Source of the DNA: Albula goreensis
Lineage: Eukaryota; Chordata; Actinopteri; Albuliformes; Albulidae
Length of the DNA: 64,000 bases
Reading direction: 5' to 3'
Assembly (NCBI GenBank): GCA_022829145.1
Contig: CM040741.1
Location: 38,610,534 to 38,674,533 of the forward strand
Under the pieces are notes generated by a model. It did no database searches. It saw only the letters and a program-made list of their open reading frames with translations, and had not been told where the DNA came from. The position numbers and the translations under genes were made by a program. Of this stretch, positions 1-12,269 are shown piece by piece. Position 1 is the stretch's first letter, and the number at the start of each line of letters is the position of its first letter.

Positions 1-2116
1 GGCATGAAAAACACTGCAAATTCTAACTGGCATGCCTGCCTTTTCTCGAATAAAGCCAAAATATGATAATCCCATATAGGTAGACATTTTTGTTTTCTAT
101 TTCTAAAGGCCGTTTCCTGCTTGGAGCAGACAGGCCTCGTGCTTGGATTTCAAGTGTCACATGGAATATTTCTGCTGTAAAATTGAGACTTATGTCCAGT
201 AGTCTCCATATCAGTGTGTGTCTAGTCATAGAGTTCAGTGTCTCTGACCTGTCTGAATAACTATACAGCCCCCTATTCTACACCTTTCCACTGCAATACC
301 TAGGGAGTACAGAAAAGAGCCTGCTTGTAGAATAGATTCATGCATACATCTCAATCTTCTGTATCTATTTACTTCAAATCTTAGCTGTCAGAGCTTCTTT
401 GAGTGTATTTTGAACTCTCCCCAGCACATTAATATTTAGTCCATAAATAATATAATTTATTTCCCGTAAACAAACGTAACATGAAGAGCCTGTATTTTGT
501 ATCAAAGCTGCAATGCCCTTCCGAGAAGCAACTCTGGGGTAAAAAAAAGGGTTGATTTTTGCACTTTTTGCGTGTTTTTTTTCCCTTCCTTGCTCATGAA
601 ATATTCATCTGGAGTGTTAGCTGGCAGGGAAAACAGCAGTAAACCCCAGTTTGAGACCTCTTCCTGTCTCACTCTGTTGTGAATACTTAACTGTGGCACA
701 CTTTAATATTCATTGCCTCACAACTAATGCCAATCTTTCCTCCTACCCTTTGGAAGGTATCTGGGCTCTCACGACAACAATTTTGCCACCCAAGCCTCCT
801 ATATCTACAATAAACCACTCAGAGCCTTTTCTGAGGATGCTTAATGCAGGGCTATGGGCTGTACAGTTAAACCAAAGGAGGTGGAGGTCTAAACAGTCAT
901 GTGCAGTAACAACCAGAGTTCAAGGGTCATACCCAGAAGGCCACAGGTATGGAACTGTTTGAAAGGATAATGTAAACATGAAATCAAACACTATACATAT
1001 TTCAATAGATTTAAAACCATCTGTATAGGAAATAGGTAATGAATTGATGTCTTTGTGTCAGGTTTTTTTGGAAATTTACCTGAAGTACCACAGACCTATT
1101 CATTTTCTTGCATTATGCAGACATGGGTCTCATATAAAATGCTGACAGACAAGGCCTGCTTTCAGAGCAGTACGACTGCAATTTGTTTGGAGCACAAATT
1201 GCTGTTTTGATGTTTCCAGGATACTGCGGTACTGTTTTGATTGCTAGCTGTACAGTTCATTTAGTTTTTCCTCTTGAGAAATAACAAGAGTCCAAGAACA
1301 AACATAATAGAAGAAAAATTCAATACTCTGATTGGTGGAAAAACGCTGGCAGCAAAACAATTGAAAAGAAAGCCTAAAACAGTCTCATTTTGTTCCAATT
1401 ACATGTCTTGGGGCAAATTGATTCCATATATTATACAAAAAGCATCTAATAAATACGCAGTGTGTGGGACATTTGCCTAAAATTAGGTGTTGGAAAGCTA
1501 ATGAATGAGAATTAACTAGCAGGAGGTGTTGTGTTGCGGGATGCCTATTTTTTTCTTCTTTTTAGCATTGAAGGACCACTTTTAAATGTACAGTACTGAC
1601 TACACTTACTTTGATGTGGTATCTTTGATCCAAACTTTTCAGACAGTGAAAATTTCCCTTCATCATTGTATTGTTTTGTTTTTGTCCCCCAAGCTCTTTG
1701 ATCATGTTCAGTGTCTTCTAATTACTTGGTTCACATATCAATGAAATTAAATGCAATTCTCCCATTTTGAGGTACTCTTTTATCTAGATAATGACAGTGT
1801 CTCCCGTTTAAAACCTGACAAGCAGAAAAGCCATCAAACACTTCATTTAACATTTATCAGAGATGCAACGGAGATCTTCTGAGCTGGCTGTTTGCTGTGC
1901 CTCATTATAAATGCAAACGGTAAGTATATTATCACTCATGCTTCTCCTCTGTCTCCACAGTTAGGTCAACAAACAGCCGGAGTAATGAATATCAGCCCTA
2001 GCTTTGCTCCACTAGTGTGGCTAAAGTAATAATTGTATTTCCTATAAATGAAATATGGTATATCAAAAACACGTCCTCCATTATTTTCCATACCTGACTG
2101 TACCTTCCTGATTGCC

Positions 2117-2119
<3 letters not shown>
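1..2119. other. Non-coding stretch, no gene recognised
   Basis: AT-rich unique-looking sequence. Open frames on both strands are short (103 aa at most, at 651-962), overlap one another in opposite senses and resemble no family I know. I see no splice-bounded exon, tRNA or clear transposon end. The part around 1860-2000 is less AT-biased and could be a conserved non-coding element, but nothing in the sequence proves it. Confidence 0.6.

Positions 2120-2204
<85 letters not shown>
2120..2204. repeat. (TA)n microsatellite
   Basis: About 42 uninterrupted TA units directly follow a CCCC run. Perfect alternating TA of this length is expected to be length-polymorphic and prone to cruciform formation and assembly error. 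Confidence 0.97.
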
Positions 2205-2206
<2 letters not shown>

Positions 2207-3691
2207 GATGTCAGGATGTAGATGAATGAACTTTTTCATAAGATGATTCGCCACAATTCAACATGATTAAAAGTTGCATGACAAAAAAACATAATTTTGC
2301 AGCATTAATATATGCCATTATTTATTTCTGAGCCTCACATATTTTCAACATTTTTTTGCTGTGGGTAAACATTAAATAAAAATGTAATAATGTTGTTTGA
2401 CTGCAAATAATCAAATGTCTCATTAACAGGAGTTTAAACATAAAATATGACAATTGATTAATAAATAAAAAAACAGTTCAGCGGAGCACAATCTTGTCTT
2501 GGAAGCAGTTGTGGTGTTTGGTTTTCAGCACCGGCAACCTTTAAAATCCTGCCTAGCACAGATAAACTGATGTGAACAGAGGGGGTAGTTTCATGGCAGA
2601 ATCTGACAGATGACGGCAATTAATCATCACTGATAACCAAAAGAGTTGAGAGTGCAAGCACTGAACGGGTCTCACAACCTGCTGCTGTTCCTCAATTTCA
2701 ACAGCAAGACCATTGGCTAAATAAAAGGGCCTCAGACCTGCAGAAATTAATTGCATGAATCACAGCTTGAGTTACTGTTTCGGCCCAATGACGTGTGAGG
2801 AGATGATACATAGCCAATCAGGGGATAGATGTGTCCTTTTTCTTCCTATTGTACACGGTTGAAGAAGAAGTTTGGAAGCAATCAAAATCAAAATGACAAT
2901 TTCTATTCATCATCTGATCACGCCAAATATCTAGCGTTTAAATGAAGGCGATCACTTTGTCTGCAAGAGGCAAGGTGTTTGCATCCTTACCTGGCACAGA
3001 TGTGATGAGTGTGTTCCACCTGCCAGAAAAGTCAACTAGCTATGACAGTTGCAGTAACTACAGAGGGTTAATATAAAGGCGTTTTATGAGCTAGGGTTTA
3101 GCATCAGCCGAAAAGGGTTTAACCTTCATACAAGTGATGTCGTACTCTCTCTCCTGAGAGCCAGAGCACCTCTGTATGAAAGAGCAGCTGCTTATTTTTA
3201 ACTCCGTTCCTTTGCATAGTGAAGAAAATAAGTGTTTGTTTTGCAGGCTGTAATAAGATGTGTCTCTACTACTTGCTGCTGGATTTTTAATGGTATTCTA
3301 AAAGAAATGTCATTATTTTTTGGATGATTTTGGTCCCACCAGTCAGAACGAGTCATAGCCCCTGGTTGTGTGCCCAACTGGTATGGCCGATTAAACTTTA
3401 ATGTTGCTCAATATGTTGTCCCATGATGCGCATTGTCACATGGCTACCTACTCATGCCATGTGGAAGAATGCATTATTATCTTGAAAACACACCTTTGAA
3501 ATCAGCTGAAAATGATTGCTTCAGTAAAGCATTAAAGCTGATCTTGACCTTGATCTCTGTGTATATCAGTGCACCAGTCTGCCAGGAAAATATGACCTTA
3601 ACCATTATGGAAAAAAAATTAAGGCTTGCATGCAATCAAAGCTATGGAAAATGGTTGATTAAATCCAGTTCTGACACTATTATGTGTGTCT
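2205..3691. other. Non-coding; candidate conserved element at about 2730-3130
   Basis: No supportable gene. The first 300 bases are A/T-runs. From about 2730 to 3130 the composition becomes mixed and non-repetitive, with a CCAAT-type inverted box (CCAATCAGG near 2815) and homeodomain-like AATTAATTG near 2745. That texture is common in vertebrate conserved non-coding elements, but conservation cannot be seen from one sequence. An 86-aa frame at 3433-3693 runs into the GT microsatellite and is not recognised. Confidence 0.3.
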
Positions 3692-3695
3692 AGTG

Positions 3696-3727
<32 letters not shown>

Positions 3728-3733
3728 CGTGTG
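3692..3733. repeat. (GT)n microsatellite
   Basis: GT/TG repeat with two GC interruptions near its ends. It is the first of four CA/GT arrays longer than about 30 bases in this window. Confidence 0.95.
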
Positions 3734-4007
3734 ATTGCCCTTTGGTGTGACTTCACACAAGTTGGCTCCATGGAGATGAGATGACCATGTTCCAGCTCTG
3801 ACGTGTGGCTGCCCAGTAACTGACTCTCTGTAAGCTGGACTCCAATACATTATGATGGGTCACTGTGTCTTTGGCAAACAGAGTGTCCCTCATGACTAAT
3901 CGTATCTCATGCTGTGCCCATCTGCTGAGCAGCAGCCTAATGCATCATGGGAAAAACCAGTTCTTCCTGCTCCCACCCCCCAAGCAGACCCGAACATATT
4001 CACTCTC
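3734..4007. other. Non-coding spacer between microsatellites
   Basis: Short unique-looking spacer. Overlapping open frames of 60-68 aa here read into the CA repeat (His-Thr runs) and are artefacts of it. Confidence 0.6.
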
Positions 4008-4010
4008 ACA

Positions 4011-4039
<29 letters not shown>
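4008..4039. repeat. (CA)n microsatellite
   Basis: Perfect AC/CA run of about 16 units, followed by an ATGCACGCA degenerate tail. Confidence 0.95.
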
Positions 4040-4041
<2 letters not shown>

Positions 4042-4234
4042 CACGCATTCACAACACCAATTCCTATATAAAAACAGCTGAAAAGTTGTGATTATAAATA
4101 TGATTGCATTATATCCATATTTATTATTTCTGGGTATTTAAGTCATAAAAATTGTTTTACCAATCAGTATACATCAGTAGCTCAACATTGTGATTGGTCG
4201 TCATTGTCCACCAGCGTACTGGTCTGTAAATGTG

Positions 4235-4258
4235 CACACACACACACGCACACACACC
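4235..4258. repeat. Short (CA)n microsatellite
   Basis: CA units with a single CG interruption, about 200 bases after the preceding CA array. Confidence 0.85.
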
Positions 4259-5289
4259 AGATGGAGGAGAAAGCACTTGTACTATTCTGGCTATATTGAG
4301 CTCATCATTGCCTGTCAACCTTCTTATATAAGAATATCTGGTGACAGATACCTTTCTTCAGTTCTTAAAAAAGTATGTTTGCTGTTGAAAGTGTTTGAGT
4401 GTGTTTGAAAGTTTTGTCTCATTAGCTGAATATATGAAATGTGTTCTAAGACCACCCACACTAAACAAAAGCTACTTAAAATAAATTAATAAATCAGTAA
4501 AATGTTCAAACATTCCTAAGACTTTCACCCGAAAGTCTATATTCCAGGTTCAATGGACAACTTCAAGAAAGATTTCTAAAATAATCAGATAAGTTAAAGG
4601 TATGCTTTGGTCCTGAAGTTGTGACTCATAACCTACCTCCACTTCCTGTGTGTTTCCTTTGTTTGTCTCCCAGCAGTCAACATGCCTTCTTCGGATTTTT
4701 GTGCTGAGCACGTCTGCATGCAGTCTTACACTTCCTGAAGTTGTCTTAGGAGGAGAAACTCATCTAAACAGAAATATAAGAACCAGCAGACATGAAAAGC
4801 TGATGTTAGATAAATTAATGGTATTCACTGGGCTGATTCCATCAAATGGTATTATGGGCACAAATACAGCGGCACAATCCAAAACTGCAATTAAGGTTTC
4901 ATCCAAATTCAATTCAGTAATTTACAAGCTGTAGAATGGACAAAATGAAAATGCACATTACCATGATTACTTTGTTTGAATCAACCGCATAATTTGTTTG
5001 GCATGTAGGTTTTAACTAGCAAACGTTCGTGAGTTTGAAATAGCAGAGGGACAAATGTACCTGTAATTTGCTAATCATCCGAAGCCTGTTTTCTGATTGT
5101 TTTGCATGATTCTAAAGTATAACAGTTTAAGTAAGCTACACCTTTTTGCAGATTCATTTCAATTTTATTTACGCCGTACCTAATGAGGAATCACATGAGA
5201 TCACACTGAGTAGAGTTTTTTTTCCCCTCAAAAGAGAAGGAATGGAGAACCAGTATGATCCAGATGGCCTTGTTCTAAAAGGCTTAAAG
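4259..5289. other. Non-coding stretch, nothing specific seen
   Basis: AT-rich unique-looking sequence. The best frame (94 aa at 4650-4934) has no recognisable domain, and I see no repeat ends. Confidence 0.55.
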
Positions 5290-5880
5290 GTGAAACTGCA
5301 GCTGTGTCCAGAATGTCAACTGCATCAGGCCCTGGTGTCGGCGGGTTTCCGCCATGGGAGCAGAGATCCAGGGAACAGGTCCTGGAAGGGCTCCAGGGCC
5401 CACCAGCTGATAGGAACAGAGGAACAGACCCAGCTCTGGCGAGAGAGACCACAGGGACAGATGGCCCTTCCAACTTCAAAAGTGGCCATATGGGAAGGGA
5501 CTTGAGTCCAAGCTTCACATTAGTTTTGCGCCGGGGTGCCAGGGAAGCACGGGGAGAGAGGGAGAGAGAGCGGATGTCGCTTCCCCGCTCGGCCGTCGCC
5601 TTAGGAGATTTACCACCTCCTCTCAATCCACGAGAGGGATGGGCTGACCCTCAGCACGTTCGGTCCCCGTCAGGAGAGCGCCGGCCAAGAGCGTTCACCC
5701 GCGCAGTCGATACCGCCATGAAAGCTGGGGCGATCAATTCTCTAAAAGCACAGAGACTGGCTGGTCCTCTGGCCACAGGGGAACGAGAGGCTCCTGCAGG
5801 AGACCAGGGACTCCCGCATGAAACCAAGAGCTAATCAATCAGCAGCGGCTCGGCCTGCTTTACATCACAATTCCACCCAG
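5290..5880. promoter_or_regulatory. CpG-richer block, possible enhancer or orphan promoter
   Basis: GC content and CpG frequency rise sharply against the AT-rich surroundings. CpGs cluster at about 5335-5355, 5525-5600 and 5650-5740, and GGCGG at 5340-5344 can pair with CCGCC at 5349-5353. The block ends in mixed sequence containing AATCAATCAG and AATCAATTT. Frames of 176 aa (plus, 5304-5834) and 132 aa (minus, 5228-5626) overlap here in opposite directions. Both are low in complexity (Arg/Glu/Gly/Pro-rich) and match nothing I recognise, so they probably reflect few stop codons in GC-rich DNA. A CpG-island-like regulatory element or unannotated first exon is plausible; I see no TATA box or clear splice donor that decides it. 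Confidence 0.35.
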
Positions 5881-7299
5881 CGCTCAAAATCAATTTCCCA
5901 TCTCTCCAGTTTTTTTTTGTTTCTTTTTATTTATCTATATTTTTTGAGGGTGTTCCACATCTCAAATGACATTTCCAGTGAAGCAAAGGATTATTCCATC
6001 GGAACATTGACAGCAAATACACTCTAATCAATGTGTCAATGCATATTATTACAAACCGAGAAAAGGAAACATGAATAATTATTAACCACATTCCTGATAG
6101 AAGAACTATCAGGAAAATAAGAGACTCATTATTAGACTACAGCAAACGAAAAACTTTATATGATGTCTAATTAAAACTGAATATTTTAGTGAGAATAAAT
6201 GAGCATCTCTGTGGGTCAATGTGATGGAATAGATGGCACAGCATGTAGGAGTGATGGAGCTCTCCCCACTACAATAGCCTGCAGCCATCATGAGCCACGA
6301 GGAACAGTGGAACACACCGGATGCAAAGAGAAATAGGATTGTTTTTTTTCTAATCGGCATGAACATGAAAGACACAGCATGGACATGCCAGGATGAAAGG
6401 ATAATCTTATCCAGGGGCAGAACAACAGTCAAACACCTGTTTCATGTCCCCTTCCCCCCAGCTGTTCAACCCTCCTCAGTTCATTCCTGGCTTTGAGTAC
6501 ACTTCAGACCTGTCTCTCATCAGGCATTTGTATGATGTAAAGGGTAGAAATTGATAAATTAATTACGCCAAGGTCATCCTTTCTGATACACACAAGTGCT
6601 GATAGTCTGTGTTAACATCCCTAAATTAAAAAGATGATATCGATGCCAAATTACAAACATCAATTTACAATATGTGCAATACCATTTCCATATTACCCAA
6701 AAACCGAATATAAATACATTGCTTATATAACAAGTTATAGCACATGGCAATGCGTGCATGGGCACTTGCAATGATAAACTGACTCACACAACTACAGCCA
6801 TCTGCATTCGAAATCCACAAAAATGCTGTAACTAAATGTTTTCAGAGAAAGTGTACTTTGTTTAAAATTACAGGGGTGGGTATTATGTAGTTTAAACATG
6901 TATTTCTGTTTAAAATGACTCTAATATGCTTCTAAGCGAACAGCAAAGGTAATTGCAACAGAAGATGGAGATCTAAAGGGGATTTGTAATGAAATTACAT
7001 GGAAGGCCTATATGCTATCTGTGGTGACTGATGAACGAGCCTAGCCGTGACTGATAGGGTCAGAGCGGTACCCTGCAATGAAGTGTTCTCAGTGTTTTCC
7101 AATAAGAGCTTTATTGCTGATTGCCTGCCTTGCAGTATTAAATGGTGATGCGGATAAACTGGAACTGATTGTGTATGATAGAAAAAGAAATAACAGATAA
7201 ATAAAAAGGATTATGCTGTAGCATCAATATGGCAAAAATAAACTTGAGAACTACTAGACCCAATTTTTAAGAGATGTTCAAGGCCTATGTCTGTTGCTT
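5881..7299. other. Non-coding stretch, nothing specific seen
   Basis: T-rich and A-rich unique-looking sequence. Overlapping frames of 107 aa (6109-6432 minus) and 68 aa (6290-6496 plus) are opposite-strand coincidences with no recognisable domain. Confidence 0.55.
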
Positions 7300-7520
7300 G
7301 ACCCTATACATTAACAATGTATAATTATGTATTATGTTTGTGTATTAGGAATAATAAGTATTTGTTATATTTTTGTATAATTATGTGTTTGCATTATGTA
7401 TTAATAACTATTATGTATTATGGATCCTTACAATGTAAATGTATTTGTATTTGTATTTATATTCATGTATTATGTTTATTACTTTATTGATTGTATAACA
7501 CTAATATTATAATTTATAAT
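7300..7520. repeat. AT-rich degenerate repeat (TATTATG-like words)
   Basis: The word TGTATTATG or close variants recurs several times (about 7329, 7405, 7415 and 7468) in very AT-rich DNA just upstream of a SINE/LINE tail. It may be an old simple-sequence array or the degraded 3' untranslated part of the retroelement whose tail follows. Confidence 0.5.
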
Positions 7521-7650
7521 TGTATATGTTTTACTTGGCTATGTACCGTTCTTCCTGGCTGTGCTGTTATGACTTAGATTTCATTAATAGATTTGCTGTA
7601 CCATTATTGAAAGATGCATTTTTCGGTTTGTTGATGACTGTGTGTCCAGT

Positions 7651-7703
7651 CCTTGTACGTCGCTTTGGATAAAAGCGTCTGCCAAATGAATAAATGTAAA
7701 TGT
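7651..7703 (+). mobile_element. 3' tail of a teleost SINE/L2-clade LINE
   Basis: The core GCTTTGGATAAAAGCGTCTG (7662-7681) followed by CCAAATGAATAAATGTAAATG is the 3' end shared by many teleost V-SINE-type SINEs and the L2-clade LINEs that mobilise them. No tRNA head is visible just upstream, so this is either a LINE 3' end or a 5'-truncated copy. The AT-rich sequence at 7300-7520 may belong to it. The family assignment is from memory of the tail motif. Confidence 0.75.
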
Positions 7704-8639
7704 TAACCAATGAGACCAGGAATCCACAGTGGAGACACACAAAAGTCTTTGTCTCATTAAATATAGAATAGGCTTAAAATGGGTAGGATTCATTGAGTTT
7801 CCAGAATGTAGACTCAGCCTAACAGTATGTCAGATGTCCAAAGGTGACCTACTCTCATCAGTGAGAGATTCATGTTTTCTCAACTGGTGCCAGCTCTCTG
7901 CTGTAGTTCTGTGTGGCTTGTGGAGTGGTAAACAGTAACTGTCTCACAAATTAGAAAGCTTTGTTCACATGGGCAAAATGCAAAATTCAGAGACATTTTA
8001 AGATATGTTGATGTGTTCCTGATAAACAACAGAAGCTGAATTTCTCTGTGGTGGGTGAACATTGCAGGTGTTCCACTTGCCCTAATTCAATTAGCTTAAA
8101 AACAGACACCATTAACTGACTGGCTTGACTTCTTCAAGGAAATCAATCCCAAGTGTCAATCCAGTATTTTTGTTTCATGTGGGTTAGCTGCAGGACAATG
8201 GAAATGCAAAATGGCAGTTTTGTCACTATGCATGTAGGGCACATATGCAGTTAATATCACATCAACATATTGTGTTATAAGTTGATGATGGGTTCTTTTA
8301 ATGTCATGTCTGTCATGAGATGAGCTACCCTGTGTACCTTTTTCCTTTTGTCAGCTCAAGGAAAAACATATTACAATCAGTAATTTAGCCAATGCTACAT
8401 GCATTTATCTGAAATATACATACACAGTTACCAGCATCCAGGGTAGAGGTAGGGCCCAAGACTGCTTTAGTTGCTGCAAGCAAAAGGCACATGGAATTGA
8501 AATTCAGCCGACAAATTGATTGCAAATCACCAGCCACGACCCGAGATCCCTTCGCAGATAAAAACAGAGAGTCAAAAATTCAGGAGAGCAGGTGGAAGTT
8601 TCAGTTCATCCAAGAAAGCTGCTGGGTGCATATAAAATA
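7704..8639. other. Non-coding stretch, nothing specific seen
   Basis: Unique-looking AT-rich sequence. The frames at 7729-7938 and 7880-8062 overlap on opposite strands and are not recognisable. Confidence 0.5.
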
Positions 8640-9060
8640 CAAATGAACTTTCTCCCTCCCTGACACTCTGGCAAGCCGTAGCAGCAGCAGCAGTATGACA
8701 GACAGGGGAGTAGAAATCACATTTGCCTAAAATTCCTTCAGGCTTTTTACATATTTTCTAGTAACACTCAAAAATCAAAACCTGGCATCTGTCTGTGCAA
8801 CAGGGATGCCAACAACGTGAACTGAGGCTGATGAAAACACCATTGCCAAAAGAGAAATAACTGACAATGAAAATGACTCGGGCACACTCACGAAAAGAGA
8901 GGCCGGCCGTGCTGATCTTGTTTGATGCAGTCAATTAGGATAACCACAGGACTGAGGATGAATGAGCTTACCTTCCCCTGAAAGCGTGTATAAAGTCTGC
9001 ACATAATGAAATGTATCATTTATTTATGCTTAAATTGTAAAGGACTCATGAAATAAACAT
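8640..9060. promoter_or_regulatory. Candidate conserved non-coding element
   Basis: Mixed-composition non-repetitive sequence with a short CAG run (about 8680-8693), AATTAGG/TAATTG-like homeodomain sites and a GGCCGGCC palindrome (about 8902). There is no open frame worth noting. The call rests only on texture and motif density. Confidence 0.22.
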
Positions 9061-9639
9061 GAGGTTAGAATTCATTACACAGGGGCTGAGCTGCTTCTGG
9101 CCAAGAACATATAAAAATGCAATTTACTCCAGCATTGCAGTGTTCCATTAGGAAATGTATTGTTTCTCTCTGACTTGTAAGCACCACTGTAGTTGCTGCT
9201 CCAGGCCCTTTTTGAATATAAAAAGTAGAGTGTCTGGGAATGAGAGCTTGAGAAAAATAAACAAACACAGACAGACTATGACTGAGAACACTAGATCATA
9301 ATGTCTGTCTGTTTCGTTGACACAGCCAAGCAAGAGGCGCACCCAACAAAAGGTTGCTCTCATTTTCAGAATTGCTTGTCTCGCTTTGTACATTTCGCTA
9401 CAGCAAATGTTGTCTCATTCATCTGTATCCTTATTTTTTTTTCCTTGTTTATGTGGCCTCAGTCTTTTATCCGCAAATGGAAACAGTGAGGTTAAATGAA
9501 AAGATTGCAACGCTTGCTTGAATTCTGGGAGCCTAACCTCTTATAGTTCCTGTGGAGAAGAATTACACTTTATATATTGTAATAAAGTATCAAGGCAGCA
9601 GGCATGTAAGTGGAGCACTTCAACCATTGTTAACGTCTT
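9061..9639. other. Non-coding stretch, nothing specific seen
   Basis: Four overlapping frames of 60-81 aa on both strands at 9065-9499 read through each other. None shows a recognisable domain. Confidence 0.5.
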
Positions 9640-10260
9640 GGAAGCAGGACTTACTTTTATGGAAAACTAAAATTGTCTGTCTAAAATTGTCTCCAGCAAG
9701 GTGCGATTAGAAAGAAAAAGGCCAGGCTCTTTAAAGGGACTTTTAACGCATTAGCACTGAAAGGCGCTCTTGTCAGAGTAGACAGGAAGTAGAGATGTAC
9801 TGCAGAAAAGCATCTCGTGCTGCTAGACGTGAGGTAATTGGGAAAGAGAGGTCGATGTATTTCAGGAGGAGACAGGATTTGAACCGGAGCCCAGGGGAAG
9901 TCAGGAATGCAGTTGCACCCTCACCGAGGATGAGTTACCGTTGAGGAAGAAATATCACCTGTGTGAAGCACATTTACGAGATGGCTATCTACATTCTCTT
10001 TATGAGCCTGACGCGACGTCAGCACCTCAGCATCAAAAAATAAATGAGAAAAGTAAAATTTAAAAAAAGTATTTTATGCAGGCACATTCCCGATTTAAAC
10101 TGTGACAGCTTGATCGCATCGAAACTTTCAAAGATCGCAGCCGAAATCAAAGGCCGCTCTTCATTTCATCATTTTGTGGTCTCAGGGGACTGGCATCTCA
10201 CCATCAGTTGAGACAAAACATAAACATTTCTGAAATCCATGACAGGACCTACTACTGAGC
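9640..10260. promoter_or_regulatory. Candidate regulatory element with CRE-like site
   Basis: Mixed, CpG-containing, non-repetitive sequence. TGACGCGACGTCA at 10009-10021 holds a GACGTCA half with a second TGACG half, resembling a CREB/ATF site. Further CpGs lie at 10110-10160 next to GATCGCA repeats. Conservation and activity are unknown. Confidence 0.28.
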
Positions 10261-11483
10261 CATGGGGTGCTTAATTTGTGTTTTTTGGCTGTGCTATTCT
10301 ATGAAATATAAAGGTATAGAGTCATAGCAGCAGAGCCCGATACCTTCAGGGATAAGGCATGAGCATGAATATTTAAAAGAAGTGCTGAGAGGAGGCATCA
10401 ATACAGAGGAGCATTCTTTTAATTTCTTCTACTGGAATCAAGCGGTGGAAAGCAGGGTAAACACACATGGACGAAAATATAGACAAAATATTTATAAATA
10501 CACCACCCTGAGTTTAACTATTCATAACCTGGCCTCAGTGAATTTTAACCAGGAACACAGAAAGCGGCATAATTGTATCTGTAAACGATGAGTTTATCAC
10601 GCTAGTAAGAAGCAAAAGTAAGAATACCTCATACCTTCCAAATCCTCAAAATTTGTGAAATAATGCTGACATGAAGTATTTACTCTCCAGTTTCCGTTAT
10701 TTTGCATACATTTCAATGATTGGTGTCTATGAAAATAAAAATCTGTTTTATTTTTGTACACCACATCTGCATTTAAAATGCAGAGGGTGAAGCGTACAGT
10801 AGTCACTGAATATATTAGTGGCTCTGTTGGTTTAGACAATATGGCAGGATGGGATAGCGGCAGCAGGAAGCGCCTGTTTGATGGACACATCAATGGAGCT
10901 ACACTAGCTGGAGGATACAACGATGACAAACACCATTGCACCAAACAAATCAGGTTAATGCACAACTTATTTTCCCATGAATACTCTTTGGTCTTGTTCA
11001 TAATATACATCCAGTCTCTGTATTACTTTAATACAGACATCTACAAACAAAACATGGAAAGACACTGAAATTTTATTTTTTAATGTTTTATTTGTACTTC
11101 AGTTGCAACTGCTCAAAGCACAAATCATTAGCCGATAAAAAATCTGGAGTCCTACCTTTGAAAGCCCGAGTTCCATTCACGCCTCAAGCATTCACTTGCT
11201 TTATCACAAAAAAAACTGTAGACTTTATATTGTTGAAATTTTAAAAACCCCAATCATGAATATTTTTATGGATTACAATTGTGTTTGTTTCGAATGTGTA
11301 CACCTACCAAAATACCCTCTCCATATTATTTGTGATAGCTTGTTTATAAGAGAGTGTCAGAGAGTTTAGACTGAATATCTCTCTTGTCTCTCTTCAAACA
11401 AATTAATCTGTCAAAAAGTTAAACTGACTTTGCTTAAATTAAACAACAACCAAACAAACTTCTCTTGGAATGACTTCATTATT
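10261..11483. other. Non-coding stretch, nothing specific seen
   Basis: A 137-aa minus-strand frame (10597-11010) and a 104-aa plus-strand frame (10754-11068) overlap. Neither resembles a known protein, and both are within what chance gives in AT-rich DNA. No repeat ends seen. Confidence 0.5.
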
Positions 11484-11520
11484 AGGTCAAAGGTCATCAA
11501 ATAGGTCATCAAATAGGTGA
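11484..11520 (+). promoter_or_regulatory. Cluster of nuclear-receptor half-sites (DR1 plus two)
   Basis: AGGTCAAAGGTCA at 11484-11496 is a perfect direct repeat of AGGTCA with one base between, the preferred site of RXR heterodimers, HNF4 and COUP-TF. A third AGGTCA lies at 11503-11508 and AGGTGA at 11515-11520. The last units arise from a 12-bp tandem duplication of an AGGTCATCAAAT-type unit. Whether a receptor binds in vivo is unknown. Confidence 0.5.
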
Positions 11521-12269
11521 CATTGGAGATATGCCACAAGCTACATAGAGGCATTTACAACATGTTTAAAATCACTTTAAATATGAATATGTAACTGTGT
11601 ATCAATTTATAATACATCTGAAACAGAATAAAACATTTGCATATCATATAGATATACACAGACATCTGTTTGAAGTGCTTTTGTTGCCATAAATTAATCA
11701 TCATCAACCTGATTTTAAATGGAAAAAATTAGTTAAATACAGTTATTCATGCTACAACCAAATCAATTAAGACTCAATCTAAACATTCTCTTTATTTAAT
11801 TTTTTGCATAACTAATCCATTTGTATTTTCAGGAGCATGTGAAAAGGTGTCTTTTGTCACAGAGTAGTTTTTAGGCTCTCGGTTTTGGATGCCACTCAGT
11901 GGATAATTTGAAATGGATTTCAGTACGGTTTCAGTATCATTCACATTGCTTTCATGAACACTGCAATCAATAGCAATGTGCGCATTATTCAAACGCATGA
12001 GCTCATCCACCCAAACATCGCATTCATCGATACATATCTGAGTGGGTTCTTCTGTCAAATCGCTATAATCCTATTTTCAATGAAAAAGTATCTGCCCAAG
12101 CTCAGCATTATTTATCAAAAAAACGTAATCTCACATTGTCGTTGGACAGGGGAAATATCCAACATTATCTTCACGCTTTGTGTATCTTTTTTATTACATT
12201 CATGATGATGATGTCATTCCTGTAATGCTCAGCTGCAATCCATTCCCATGATTCATTTCTACAGTTAAA
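11521..12269. other. Non-coding stretch, nothing specific seen
   Basis: AT-rich. Overlapping opposite-strand frames of 88 aa (11792-12058) and 83 aa (11954-12205) are not recognisable. Confidence 0.5.

Noticed and set aside
2120-2204. TA tract as a possible replication origin or matrix attachment site
   Set aside because: A plain microsatellite explains it; no other supporting feature is present.
5304-5834. 176-aa open frame, the longest in the window
   Set aside because: Low-complexity Arg/Glu/Gly/Pro-rich product with no recognisable domain, in a GC-rich patch with a long antisense frame; better explained by few stop codons. I see no splice or initiation context that supports it.
10597-11010. 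137-aa minus-strand frame
   Set aside because: Overlaps a 104-aa plus-strand frame; neither shows domains, conserved motifs or exon boundaries.
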